In this document: piece by piece, positions 33,161-42,129 of the stretch
How positions within the stretch are numbered: the stretch's first letter is position 1
Layout: every line of letters begins with the position of its first letter
DNA from: Phycisphaerales bacterium
Lineage (GTDB): Bacteria; Planctomycetota; Phycisphaerae; UBA1845
Assembly (NCBI GenBank): GCA_020852275.1
Contig: JADZBE010000017.1
Span: forward strand, 1 to 64,000
DNA length: 64,000 bases
Direction: 5' to 3'
Program-made: the position numbers and the translations under genes
The notes under the pieces: model-generated
Database searches by the model: none
What the model saw: the letters and a program-made list of their open reading frames with translations, nothing else
What the model was told of the DNA's origin: nothing

Positions 33161-33344
33161 GAGGACGAAGTTGAACGGGAGGGGCCGCCGGTCCCTCCCC
33201 CTCCCGGGAGCCTTCGCCTCGACGCGCGCGCACCGGATCGGCAGCGCCGGCACGGGATTAAAGTGGAGGTTTCAAAGGTCGCCGAAGGGCGTTTTTGGGG
33301 CCAAGAAGGGGCCTGCGGGCCGGGAATCGAGCGCGATTCCCGGG

Positions 33345-33596
33345 AATGAGCCGTCCATTCCAAGGAATGGACCGTCCATTCCGGGGAATGAGCCGTCCAT
33401 TCCAAGGAAGGAATCGTCCATTCCGAGGAATGAGTCATCCCCGCCTTGGAATGCACCATCCCCGCCTTGGAATGGGTCATCCCCGCCTTGGAATGGGTCA
33501 GCGCCGCCAAGGAATCACGCGCCGTGCCTTGGCGGGGACGCTCCATTCCTTGGAGGGAACGCTCCATTCCTTGGAGGAAACGCTCCATTCCTTGCA
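33345..33596. repeat. degenerate tandem repeat, about 12 x 21 bp
   Basis: Twelve head-to-tail 21-bp units run from 33345 to 33596. Units 1-4 carry CGTCCATTCC, units 5-7 carry CATCCCCGCCTTGG, and units 10-12 carry ACGCTCCATTCCTTGG. As 21 is a multiple of 3, several frames on both strands stay open through it as heptapeptide repeats (for example GM-x-RPFQ on plus and GMERSLQ on minus). None has a clear start or domain, so I do not call a gene. Confidence 0.9.
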
Positions 33597-33719
33597 GCGG
33601 GCGCATGGCCGCTTGGAGCGGACGCTGCGCTGCCCCGCGTGGATTGCTGACCCCGCGCCGGCAACATCCACCGAACACGCCTTGAAGCTCCGCGCGGCGG
33701 CGGGTAGGCTTCGCGGGCC

Positions 33720-33902
33720 ATGACCAAACGACCAAGAACCTCCGCGAAGCGGGCCTTCGAGGACCGCCACGCCAGTTGGCAGGCGTACATCGACACCATG
33801 CGCCCGCGCTGCGTGGAATTGGCTCGGGTGCTCAAAGCAAACTCCGAAGCACAACTTTGTTGGAATTACCGTCCAAGGGGTGTAATATCGCTGTTGTCAT
33901 GA
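33720..33902 (+). CDS. short ORF overlapping the methyltransferase start
   Basis: A 60-residue frame starts at ATG 33720 and ends in TGA overlapping the methyltransferase ATG (ATGA). The first 40 residues are basic and helical (RAFEDRHASWQAYIDTMRPRCVEL). The last part crosses a promoter-like site and may be non-coding. It could be a small coupled leader gene, or the truncated front of something else. Confidence 0.35.
   Translation: MTKRPRTSAKRAFEDRHASWQAYIDTMRPRCVELARVLKANSEAQLCWNYRPRGVISLLS
33860..33888 (+). promoter_or_regulatory. candidate promoter for the methyltransferase
   Basis: TTGGAA (33860-33865) and TAATAT (33883-33888) are 17 nt apart. The -10 lies only 10 nt before the ATG at 33899, so transcription from it would be almost leaderless. 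AAGGGG upstream would not be included. Confidence 0.4.
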
Positions 33903-34963
33903 CAGGTCGAAAGCCCGCGCCTTATCTCGCCTCGAAGCTGGGTGCCGCGTATCTCGGCGATAGTCTCGGCGTGCTCCCCGCCTTGCTGAAGCCGCATTCG
34001 GTGGACCTCATTATGACCAGCCCCCCCTTTGGGCTGGTCCGGAAGAAGGACTACGGCAACCACGACGCGGACAAGTACGTCGACTGGTTCAAAGCGTTCG
34101 GGGAGCTCTTCCGCAAGCTGCTCAAACCACAAGGTTCGCTCGTCATCGACATCGGCGGGGCGTGGATTCCGGGCCAGCCGACCCGAAGCCTTTACCACTA
34201 TGAACTTCTCATCATGCTCTGTCGCGAGTGCGGCTTCCATCTTGCGCAGGACTTCTTCTGGTGGAACCCGGCCAAGCTGCCCACGCCCGCCGAGTGGGTG
34301 AACATCCGCCGCATCCGTGTGAAAGACGCGATCAACTGCGTGTGGTGGCTCTCGCCAACGCCCTGGCCAAAGGCCAGCAATCGCCGGGTGCTCGCGCCCT
34401 ACAGCGACGCCATGCGGGGATTACTCAAGAATGGCTACAAGGCCAAACTCCGGCCCAGCGGGCACGATATAAGCGACAAGTTCTCAACCAACAACGGCGC
34501 CGCGATCCCGCCCAACCTCATCGCGATCCCGCATACCGAGAGCAACTCTTACTACCTGCGGTACTGCAAAGAGCACGGTTTAGAGCCACACCCGGCGAGG
34601 TTCCCCGCCGAGCTGCCCGAGTACTTCATCAGAATGCTGACCGATCCGGGCGACCTCGTCGTTGACCCGTTCGGCGGTAGCTGCGTTACCGGCGAGGTGT
34701 CTGAACGGCTGGAGCGCCGCTGGATATGTTCGGAGCTGGTGGAGGAGTACTTGAAGGGTGCTCGGGCTCGATTCCAACGGCGAGGGAATACGGCGGGTAT
34801 TCCGTCTAAGCGCACTGAACACGAGAGCTTCTACAAGGCGTTCCATCCGGGCATCAACTGGAACGGCACACGCGAACCGAAGCTGCCCGCCGACGGCGGG
34901 CGGAAGCGCAACCCGAAAGCCGTGAAGCCGGAGAACCCCGCTACTCTGTGGACTGTGGCCTGA
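33899..34963 (+). CDS. beta-class DNA methyltransferase (N4-cytosine or N6-adenine)
   Basis: This 354-residue protein has the catalytic motif TSPPF at residues 40-44 and the SAM-binding motif DPFGGSCVTGEVSERLERR at about 256-274. The order catalytic motif, target-recognition region, SAM motif is the beta class. TSPP(F/Y) is more usual for N4-cytosine enzymes, but adenine cannot be excluded. A long recognition region lies between (residues 90-250). The HNH endonuclease gene begins 12 nt after the stop, as in type II restriction-modification pairs. Confidence 0.88.
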   Translation: MTGRKPAPYLASKLGAAYLGDSLGVLPALLKPHSVDLIMTSPPFGLVRKKDYGNHDADKYVDWFKAFGELFRKLLKPQGSLVIDIGGAWIPGQPTRSLYHYELLIMLCRECGFHLAQDFFWWNPAKLPTPAEWVNIRRIRVKDAINCVWWLSPTPWPKASNRRVLAPYSDAMRGLLKNGYKAKLRPSGHDISDKFSTNNGAAIPPNLIAIPHTESNSYYLRYCKEHGLEPHPARFPAELPEYFIRMLTDPGDLVVDPFGGSCVTGEVSERLERRWICSELVEEYLKGARARFQRRGNTAGIPSKRTEHESFYKAFHPGINWNGTREPKLPADGGRKRNPKAVKPENPATLWTVA

Positions 34964-34975
34964 AGACTCAAGCCT

Positions 34976-35968
34976 ATGCCAGCAATTCGTCCGCATGAGA
35001 TCGTAAGTGTCCTTCTCGATGCCTTCCAGCAATCCGGGGCGACAGCGGTTTTCACTCCGCGGCGCGCGCAACATCCGCGCGTCTTTGTCGTTACCGACCC
35101 GGCGGGGCCGATGGTGGTGTGCGTATACATCTGGACGCTGACGCACGGCGGTCGGCCGAGCCTTCCGGATGAGTACCGCATCCAGATGACCTCGGTCGAG
35201 TCGCCCCTGACGCCCAACCCCGAAGGCGCAACGGCACTGCTCGGGTACGAGCCCAATCTGAGGATGTTCGCGGGTTTCGACCTATCGCGGCACAAGCGAT
35301 TCACCACCGGATCTCCGTCCGTACAGATCGACATCAAGGTTGTACTCGCAGCGCTGCAAGCGGGACTGGCATTCGACCGCAAGGACAACGACGAAATCGC
35401 GGTGGGCGTACGTCCCGATCAGTTATTGGCGTATATCAACAACGCCGCAATGCTGCACACCCTGGGACCGGACGGCAAGACGTTCAAGCTGCTAACTCGG
35501 GCGACCGCGCCTGAGCCCGTTCCAGCCGCCGATCTCTCGAGACTGAGCGTGCAGCGCAGGCGGATCGTCGAGACCATGAGCCGTCTTTCGCGCTCAGCGA
35601 ACTTCCGCGATCAGGTGTTGACGGCTTATGATCATCGTTGCGCCGTCACACGGATGCAGCTGAGGCTCGTCGAAGCCGCGCACATCCTGCCCGTAGTCGC
35701 CGAGATGAGTCCGGATCACGTAACCAACGGGCTTGCCCTGTCGTCCACCTATCACCGGGCATTCGACTCGGGCTTGATCTACTTGAACGAAGGATACGAG
35801 ATGTGCATAAGCGCCCCGCGCCGAAAGCTGATCGTTGACTTGGGGCTCGATGGTGGCTTGGCAGACTTCGAGAAATCGCTTGGCAAGATTCACCTTCCGC
35901 CCGACAAGGCGCAGTGGCCCAACCTTGAACTTGTCCAAAGGGCCAACAAATTACGCATGGTTGGGTGA
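34976..35968 (+). CDS. HNH restriction endonuclease (HNH_2 type)
   Basis: This 330-residue protein has an N-terminal domain of about 190 residues, probably for DNA recognition. A C-terminal HNH domain follows: YDHRCAVTRMQ, then EAAHILP (H236) and NGLALSSTYHRAFDSGLI (H260). This pattern is the HNH_2 family used by many restriction enzymes. The gene directly follows the methyltransferase, so it should be the cutting partner. Its end overlaps the TTG of the Mrr-like fragment by 8 nt. Confidence 0.85.
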   Translation: MPAIRPHEIVSVLLDAFQQSGATAVFTPRRAQHPRVFVVTDPAGPMVVCVYIWTLTHGGRPSLPDEYRIQMTSVESPLTPNPEGATALLGYEPNLRMFAGFDLSRHKRFTTGSPSVQIDIKVVLAALQAGLAFDRKDNDEIAVGVRPDQLLAYINNAAMLHTLGPDGKTFKLLTRATAPEPVPAADLSRLSVQRRRIVETMSRLSRSANFRDQVLTAYDHRCAVTRMQLRLVEAAHILPVVAEMSPDHVTNGLALSSTYHRAFDSGLIYLNEGYEMCISAPRRKLIVDLGLDGGLADFEKSLGKIHLPPDKAQWPNLELVQRANKLRMVG

Positions 35969-36371
35969 ATTGCGGCTTCAGCGGGATGCGTTCGAGAACT
36001 GGGCGGTCATCGCGCTCGGCGGCATTCCGAAAAAGGCGCAGGTCGGCGACATGGGCATCGACGGCCGCATCTTCCCCGTCGCCGCCGCCCCGAAGAAACG
36101 CGGCGCAGCTTCGGGCGAACTGGAGTTCATGGACCACTGGTACCCGATCCAGGTCAAGCAAAAAGACAAGGTCGGCCGCCCCGACATCGATGCGTTCGAA
36201 GCGATGATGATGCGCGAGGAGCGCGACACCGGCTTCTTCGTCGCGTTCGATTACTCCTCCGACGCCCAGCAGGAAATCGGCGCGTTCTTCAAGCGCACGG
36301 GCAAGATCATCCGCGCGCTGACGGTCGCGGACATTCTCGACGAGCAGAAATTGGCGATGAAACTGGCGTAG
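35961..36371 (+). CDS. Mrr-like nuclease domain, probably a C-terminal fragment
   Basis: A TTG at 35961 overlaps the end of the HNH gene and gives 136 residues. The sequence DAFENWAVIALGGIP, then GDMGIDGRIF and WYPIQVKQKDK, then RPDIDAFEAMM carries the PD-(D/E)xK-type core GIDGR...IQVKQ. In family members I recall, this segment is the C-terminal end of larger methyltransferase-nuclease fusions. The missing front suggests a remnant, or a reduced stand-alone nuclease translated by coupling. No separate Shine-Dalgarno sequence is visible. Confidence 0.6.
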   Translation: MGELRLQRDAFENWAVIALGGIPKKAQVGDMGIDGRIFPVAAAPKKRGAASGELEFMDHWYPIQVKQKDKVGRPDIDAFEAMMMREERDTGFFVAFDYSSDAQQEIGAFFKRTGKIIRALTVADILDEQKLAMKLA

Positions 36372-36383
36372 GAAAGACATGCG

Positions 36384-37172
36384 ATGCCAAACCCCAAGCA
36401 AGAACGCTTTCTAATGCGCGAGTACAAGAGCTACCTTATGCGAGAAACCGGCCTCCGTGCCTCATTCAGGACTAACCCTCATGATCCGCCCGATTTTTGG
36501 CTCACTACCGGGGGGCGCAAATACGCTGTGGAAATGACCAACATAGTTCATGAGGACGACCGTCGTATCTCCGAAGCTCAGTGGTACTTGGTGCGTGAAG
36601 CGGAGCGTGAAGCGCTTCGTAACGGAGCACTTTCGGGACGGTACGTCGTCACCTTTCGCAGCCCCTGGACGGAGCGAGAGCAGAAAGACAAGCCGAAGCC
36701 GGGACAGTGCGCCAAGTTTCGCCGCCTGTGGGCGACGCGCGAGCAGAAAGTCAAGTTCAAGCAAAGCATTATCGATTTCGTGACCCGGACGGCAATCGTG
36801 GCGAAATCGTCGCCGCAGGAAATCGTAATTGCCGGGAGATCGCTCGGCGATATTCAGAAATACGCCGGAAGCGGAGCGGAAATCCATCCATGCGGAGGTG
36901 GCCTCGACGAACTCGGCGGGTCCGTCGACGATGTGCGCGAACAGTTGTCTCCACTTGTCGAGTGCGCGATCAGGGACAAGGCCAAGAAAATGGCGTCTCA
37001 TCGGCCAGCGGTTCTCGTTCTGTACGACAACTTCCTGTTAGCAGAAGCGTCGGCTTTCACCGCCTGTGTACGCGCCGTGCCCGAAGCCAGCCTCTTCGAG
37101 GACATCTATGTGGTCCAAGAGAAGGGTCGCGGCTTCCGGGTGCCGGTTGAGAAACGGCTGCGACGAAAATGA
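36384..37172 (+). CDS. uncharacterised protein with a possible PD-(D/E)xK core
   Basis: This 262-residue protein starts at ATG 36384, 12 bp after the Mrr-like fragment on the same strand. It has PPDFWLTTGGRKYAVEMT at residues 35-52, where D37 and E50-x-T52 resemble the PD...ExK core of restriction-type nucleases, but the final K is replaced by T. Helical regions follow (REQKVKFKQSIIDF, then ECAIRDKAKKM). Placement in the restriction block fits a nuclease or accessory role. I cannot name a family. Confidence 0.55.
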   Translation: MPNPKQERFLMREYKSYLMRETGLRASFRTNPHDPPDFWLTTGGRKYAVEMTNIVHEDDRRISEAQWYLVREAEREALRNGALSGRYVVTFRSPWTEREQKDKPKPGQCAKFRRLWATREQKVKFKQSIIDFVTRTAIVAKSSPQEIVIAGRSLGDIQKYAGSGAEIHPCGGGLDELGGSVDDVREQLSPLVECAIRDKAKKMASHRPAVLVLYDNFLLAEASAFTACVRAVPEASLFEDIYVVQEKGRGFRVPVEKRLRRK

Positions 37173-37340
37173 GCCTGTCTGCGATGGTTGGCAGCCACGT
37201 TCTGACTCGCGCAAACGCGTGCGGCTTTTCCGCCTGCGATGCATGCCGCTAGCGTACCCGCATCGTACCCCTTCCGGCCTCCCTCTTCGAGAGACTCTCT
37301 GCGCAATCTGCGTCCTCTGCGGATAGTCTTTCTGGGTCAT

Positions 37341-37688
37341 GTGTCGAGTGACGGAGGGAGCGATGTTGGAAGACCGAGCGGCGCGCTCGTCCACGTCGGC
37401 CGCGCTGAGAATCTGCCAGTCCAGTCCGGTCAGCGCCAGCCGCCGCGTGTTGGCCACCGAGTAAAGGTGCGCGTCCTTCTCCTCCATCTGCTCAAAGAGG
37501 TGCATCGCGGAGCTGAGCGAGCCTTCATCCGCCTCGCGTAGAATCCCGGCCAGTCTCGACGGCGTCAGCCCGACAGACGGATACTCGCGGACGGAGTCCT
37601 CCTTCCGCGGCATGATCACCTGCCCGACCGGAGGCCGCACGTCGCCGCGCCCCAGCGCCTTGCCCACCAGTCTCGTCATCCAGCTCAT
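37341..37688 (-). pseudogene. Mu-like phage portal protein (DUF935), N-terminal fragment
   Basis: ATG 37688 starts a frame with RGDVRPPVGQVIMPR, then LTPSRLAGILREADEG and MHLFEQMEEKDAHL, which match the first hundred residues of the gp29-type portal protein (normally about 500 residues). Homology stops near residue 104 and the reading then runs into a dispersed repeat (TCTGCGCAATCTGCG). It is therefore a broken remnant of a Mu-like prophage. Confidence 0.75.
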
Positions 37689-38069
37689 CACACGCCCCCC
37701 GTCGCCTGAGGTTCGTCGCCTCGACTGCAGCGGGATAACAAGGCGCGCGCGCAGCCGCGCACGCGCGGGCGCCATTCAGGCCGCTTGCTGCGCATGGAAT
37801 TCCGAGCCTTCCTGCTGATGATTCCGGCGGGTATTCGCGGTAGAATGGAAGCACAACAATCGCCGAAGCAGGCGATTTTTCGGTCGTTTGAAGGGCACAG
37901 GTGAAGTTTCGCGATGAGGCGGCACGGTCCGGCGTACTCGGTGGGCCGGGGCAGGTAAAGTGGGAAGCAAGTCCGTGGACTGCATCAGTCCGCCGCTGCG
38001 GACCCGTGGCGCGCCGCACGCGCGCCAGGCTCAGAACGCGGCGGCGCTTTGGAAGGGGAGGGAATCATC
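37689..38069. other. gene-free stretch upstream of the amine oxidase
   Basis: Besides the terminator-like hairpin at 37858-37880 it has TAGAAT at 37841-37846, a possible -10 without a good -35. It also has GGCACGGTCCGGCGTACTCG (from about 37920) and GCTGCGGACCCGTGGCGCGC (from about 37996), which resemble parts of repeats at 52340 and 49680. Confidence 0.5.
37858..37880 (+). terminator. intrinsic-terminator-like hairpin
   Basis: AATCGCC and GGCGATT form a perfect 7-bp stem (37858-37864, 37871-37877) with a GAAGCA loop. Together with the end of the stem this gives five T residues (37876-37880). It may end transcription from the restriction block or act as a leader attenuator before the amine oxidase gene. 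Confidence 0.5.
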
Positions 38070-39647
38070 GTGGCGCGTACCTGGTTGTTTGCGCGGTTGG
38101 AACGGGCGCTGAGGCTGGCGTGTTCGGCGGATACCCGCGAATCGCAGCCCGTAGCCGAGCTGGTCGGGTTGTCGCGCGAGGCGCGGCTTACGCGGCGGCG
38201 CTTTCTTCAGGCGGCCGGCGGGGCCGCTGCCGTTGCCGCCGCAACTCGTGTGCCCGCTTGGGCGCAGCCGCTGCCGCCGCGCCAAGGCGACAAGCCGCGC
38301 ATCGCCATCGTCGGCGCCGGCATCGCCGGACTCAACGCCGCCCATCGCCTGCGCCGCGGCGGCTTCGACGCCACGCTCTACGAGGCGGCCGATCGCATCG
38401 GCGGACGCATGTTCACCGCGCAAAACGTGATGGGAGAAGGCCTCGCCACGGAGCTGGGCGGCGAGTTCATCGACTCGATCCACAAGGACATGCTCGCCCT
38501 CGTCGATCAGTTCGGCCTGGCGCTGATCGACGACCAGGCCGAAAGCGAGCAGGGGCTCATCGCCGACGGCTTTTACTTCAACGGGCATTTCTTCAGCGAG
38601 GAGGACGTCGTCGAGGCCTTCCGCCCGGTGGCGCACCGCATCAAGCGCGACCTGCGCGAGGCAGGCTTTATCAACTTCCGCGACAACTCCCCCGCGGGCC
38701 GGCGCCTCGATCGCACGTCCATCCGCGAGTACCTCGAAGAAATCGGCGCGGACGGCTTCCTGCGCGAACTCCTCGACGTGGCCTACCTCACCGAATACGG
38801 ACTCGAGACGGACGAGCAGTCGTCGCTGAACCTTGTCTATCTGATCGGCACGGACACGTCGGCGGGTTTTGACATCTTCGGCGCCAGCGACGAGCGCTAT
38901 CGCGTGCTGGGTGGCAATCAACAGATCGTCGATCGCCTTGCGGACTCCGTCGCCGATCAGGTCCGCCTCGGGCATCGGCTCGTCGCCATCCGCGAGCATG
39001 GCCGCACGCCGCGCCTGTCGTTCGAGACAAGGGGCGGTCCCGTGGATGTCGAGGCCGACTATGTGCTGCTGACCCTGCCGTTCACGCTGCTGCGCGAGGT
39101 GGAGATTCGCGCCGAGCTGCCTGCGTGGAAGCGCCGCGCGATCGACGAGCTGGGCTACGGCACGAACGCCAAGCTGCTCATCGGTTTCCGCAACCGGCTC
39201 TGGCGCGATCTGGGCTACCAGGGCGGACTCTTCAGCGACGAGAACTACCAGACCACGTGGGACAACAGCGCCGGCCAGGCGCCGGTCGAGGGAGGCCTGA
39301 CCGTTTACACCGGCGGGCGTCGCGGGATCGAGATCGGCGAAGGCACAGTCGATGAGCAGGTCGAAGGCGTCATGCCCGCCCTTGACGAAGCGTTCCCGGG
39401 CGCGTCGGCAGCGCGCAACGGCCGCGCCGCCCGCATGCACTGGCCCACGCACCCGTTCACCAAGGCGAGCTACGCCTGCTGGAAAGTCGGGCAGGTTTCC
39501 ACGATCGCCGGCGCGGAGATCGAACCCGTGGGCCGCCTGCACTTCGCCGGCGAGCACTGCAGCTACAACTTCCAGGGGTACATGAACGGCGCCGCGGAAA
39601 CGGGAAGAAAAGCAGCGCGGGCGATCCTGGAGCGCGTGCGAGGATAG
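38070..39647 (+). CDS. flavin-containing amine oxidase, Tat-exported
   Basis: GTG 38070 follows GGGGAGGG at about 7 nt and starts 525 residues; a TTG at 38049 is an alternative. The early segment contains a twin-arginine signal (LTRRRFLQAAGGAAAVAAA, cleavage at AWA-Q). An FAD-binding Rossmann motif follows, IAIVGAGIAGLNAAHRL, with IGGRMFTA and ELGGEFID. The C-terminal FAD motif is LHFAGEHCSYNFQGYMNGA. The protein belongs to the monoamine oxidase/phytoene desaturase superfamily and would work folded in the periplasm. The substrate, probably an amine, is unknown. The gene stands alone. Confidence 0.9.
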   Translation: MARTWLFARLERALRLACSADTRESQPVAELVGLSREARLTRRRFLQAAGGAAAVAAATRVPAWAQPLPPRQGDKPRIAIVGAGIAGLNAAHRLRRGGFDATLYEAADRIGGRMFTAQNVMGEGLATELGGEFIDSIHKDMLALVDQFGLALIDDQAESEQGLIADGFYFNGHFFSEEDVVEAFRPVAHRIKRDLREAGFINFRDNSPAGRRLDRTSIREYLEEIGADGFLRELLDVAYLTEYGLETDEQSSLNLVYLIGTDTSAGFDIFGASDERYRVLGGNQQIVDRLADSVADQVRLGHRLVAIREHGRTPRLSFETRGGPVDVEADYVLLTLPFTLLREVEIRAELPAWKRRAIDELGYGTNAKLLIGFRNRLWRDLGYQGGLFSDENYQTTWDNSAGQAPVEGGLTVYTGGRRGIEIGEGTVDEQVEGVMPALDEAFPGASAARNGRAARMHWPTHPFTKASYACWKVGQVSTIAGAEIEPVGRLHFAGEHCSYNFQGYMNGAAETGRKAARAILERVRG

Positions 39648-39651
39648 GCAG

Positions 39652-39750
39652 CGAGCCGCGCGGCTTCAGCCCGCGCGAACTGCAACGAGCCGCGTGGCTT
39701 CCGCCGGCGCGAACCATAGCGAGCCACGTGGCTTTAGCCCGCGCGAACCC
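39652..39750. repeat. three tandem copies of GAGCCGCGYGGCTTCAGCCCGCGCGAAC
   Basis: Units begin at about 39652, 39689 and 39719 and share GAGCC(A/G)CG(C/T)GGCTT...CGCGCGAAC with small changes. A single related palindrome lies at about 21036-21051. They sit downstream of the amine oxidase gene. Confidence 0.85.
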
Positions 39751-39850
39751 CACGCCATGGCGAACGCTCCTGTCTTGGTTACCGGCACAAGGAGCGGTCG
39801 CACCATCGAAAACACAGCAAGCACAAAACCGGACGATGCCGCCGTCGCTG

Positions 39851-40150
<300 letters not shown>

Positions 40151-40157
<7 letters not shown>

Positions 40158-40699
40158 AGCAGGCCATCGGCTTTCAGATCCGAGAGCAATTCCTTCGCTT
40201 GGCCGAATTTTGCCATGAGATGCCCCTTCAATCGAAATAACTCGACATCAAGTTGCTCGTCTCTTAGGCCTTCCCGTTCGAGAAACACCTGGGTAGCAGC
40301 AACCTCAAGTACGTCGCGATCGAACCGCTTGAGCCTAGGAGCAATCTCGGTCAGCGGAGGTTTGCCCGGAGGGACCGTGACATCGTAGTGTTCTCGGATC
40401 AACGCAGCGGGTTCCTCTCGCGCGTGATACGTGTACTGCACTACCAGCTCTCCCGTGGTTGGATTCGTGCCCAATTCCTTGCGATCCTCCTCGATGATCC
40501 CTCCGATCTTAAGAGTATCTGTAGCCCAAGCTACCAAACGTGAGTACGGGCCGAGTTGACGGATCGCAAAGTCCCGAAATGGAAGATCGTAACCCATCTC
40601 TCGAAGGAGGTAGACGATCTTCTGCATCTTGACACGTCCGTCGATGCCTCCGCATGCGTCAATGACCCTCGCCAGCTTGAGTTCATCGAAGTCCCTCAT
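40151..40699 (-). CDS. YwgA-like protein of an HD-phosphohydrolase module
   Basis: This 182-residue protein has an N-terminal helical domain, GGIDGRVKMQKIVYLLREMGYDL then DFAIRQLGPYSRLV. This is the KxQK-Y-L pattern plus YGPYS-type motif of YwgA and DUF4065-like (Panacea/SocA) proteins. In Firmicutes ywgA lies next to the HD gene ywfO, the same pairing as here. Its ATG overlaps the HD stop (ATGA), so the two are co-translated. Its last codon and TGA fall in sequence shared with the lysS fragment, so its 3' end lies at the junction. Function unknown; toxin-antitoxin or regulatory roles are known for distant relatives. Confidence 0.75.
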
Positions 40700-42129
40700 C
40701 CTTCATCCTCCTTCCCTGAGTTCCCTGCAGAGCAATCCCACCCGCCTTTCAGAAGCTCCTCTACGAGCTTGGACTCGCGTTCGTCATAATAGAGTCGATA
40801 AACCGAAGTCTCGATTTTTGAGATTGCATCGATAACTTTCGACTCTGATTCAGCCGGATGTGGCTTTCCTTGCTTGTCAAGAAAGAAGATCACCTTGTCT
40901 TCTTCTTCCTCGCCGGCCTCCCCGCTGTGCTTGCTCTGCCGATAGAGCGCGTTGCGATACGCAAGGTCTGAAAACGTGTCGCGTGAACAGGAGAAAAACA
41001 GGTCGGTCCCTTTGAGCTTGGTAATGAACTCAAGCGCCTTATCCTGATTCCCCCTTTCGTGTAGTTCAATACATTTGTACGGTTGTTTACGGTGGACAAG
41101 CATTAGACACATCCGAGCAAGGCGCGCCGCATTTTCGCCGCCGCCTGAACTGAGTTTGGACCAATCCATGAACGTACACCAGAGGCGAAAATCGTCGAGT
41201 GACATATACGAATCGGTGTCCACTTGTCGTCCCGCAAGCATCTCTCGAAGTGCTTCGGGGCAAGCCCCGGGGACTTTCCCTGGATCGCCGTCCGCGATCG
41301 CGGCGGCAAGCGCGAGGATATTCGTGAGAAGCGCCTCGTAAGCGCGAGTCGTTCGGTGGACGTACACCTGAAGGTAGATGAACTCTCGGGCTTGGATGAA
41401 CTCCTCCACAACGTGAATCGCTTTGCGGCTGTCGAGACACAGGCGCCACACGCCATCCGCCTGTCCCTTGACGGAGACCTTACCGATGCGTAGGGAATGC
41501 AGCATCCAGTCCAGGTCAAACTCACCGTACCGAGGTCCGCACGCCTTGCTGTCGCGCAGTAGGTAGTCCATTCGATCCGCATCAAGTTGACTGCTTACGA
41601 AGTCCTTGCTCAGGAGATTCCCGCGATCCTCCTTGTTAAGTATCTGCACGACCTTGTCGGCCTCAACATCGTACTTGCAGAGAACACCCGCCAATCGCTC
41701 CCTGATAATCCGGCGGGACCACCCTTCGTGGTCCCTGGGATACTCATCCTGCGCGGCGGTGGGCGGCTTGATCGCCCGCTCGAAGACGTGTGAGAACGGT
41801 CCATGTCCGAGGTCGTGCAACAGTGCAGCAGCCAGTATGGTCCTTCGAAGTGGCCTTAAATCGCGGTATTCGTCGCTGTCCTCGCCGTGATGCTTCGCCA
41901 GAGCGTCGAGCATCCGCCTTGCAATATGGCACACTCCGAGGCTGTGGGCCCACCTGCTGTGCTCGGCGCCAGGATAAACCAGGAAACCCAAGCCAAGCTG
42001 CCGGATTCGGCGAAGCCGCTGGAATTCGGGCCGATCGATTAGCGCGAGGATCATCCGCCCCTCATCGTCGTCTGGAAGCTCGATGAGGTTGTGGACCGGG
42101 TCTCGAATAACCTTCGGCAGCGACGACAT
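40696..42129 (-). CDS. HD-domain phosphohydrolase (YwfO/SAMHD1-like)
   Basis: This 477-residue protein begins KVIRDPVHNLIELPDD, then FQRLRRIRQLG and EHSRWAHSLGV (H62). The HD pair lies in LLHDLGHGPFSH (H105-D106), and SSQLDADRMDYL (D183) supplies the last metal ligand. This pattern is that of the YwfO/SAMHD1/dGTPase group, whose members hydrolyse dNTPs or related nucleotides. A C-terminal region of 200 residues, ending in an acidic tail, is less conserved. It overlaps the YwgA-like gene by 4 nt and lies 107 bp before the lysS end. Depletion of nucleotides as antiviral defence is a plausible role, but inferred. Confidence 0.88.
   Translation of the reverse strand: MSSLPKVIRDPVHNLIELPDDDEGRMILALIDRPEFQRLRRIRQLGLGFLVYPGAEHSRWAHSLGVCHIARRMLDALAKHHGEDSDEYRDLRPLRRTILAAALLHDLGHGPFSHVFERAIKPPTAAQDEYPRDHEGWSRRIIRERLAGVLCKYDVEADKVVQILNKEDRGNLLSKDFVSSQLDADRMDYLLRDSKACGPRYGEFDLDWMLHSLRIGKVSVKGQADGVWRLCLDSRKAIHVVEEFIQAREFIYLQVYVHRTTRAYEALLTNILALAAAIADGDPGKVPGACPEALREMLAGRQVDTDSYMSLDDFRLWCTFMDWSKLSSGGGENAARLARMCLMLVHRKQPYKCIELHERGNQDKALEFITKLKGTDLFFSCSRDTFSDLAYRNALYRQSKHSGEAGEEEEDKVIFFLDKQGKPHPAESESKVIDAISKIETSVYRLYYDERESKLVEELLKGGWDCSAGNSGKEDEG

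Noticed and set aside
33345-33596. CRISPR array or repeat-protein gene
   Set aside because: The 21-bp units have no spacers, and the frames through them have no supported start, domain or ribosome-binding site.
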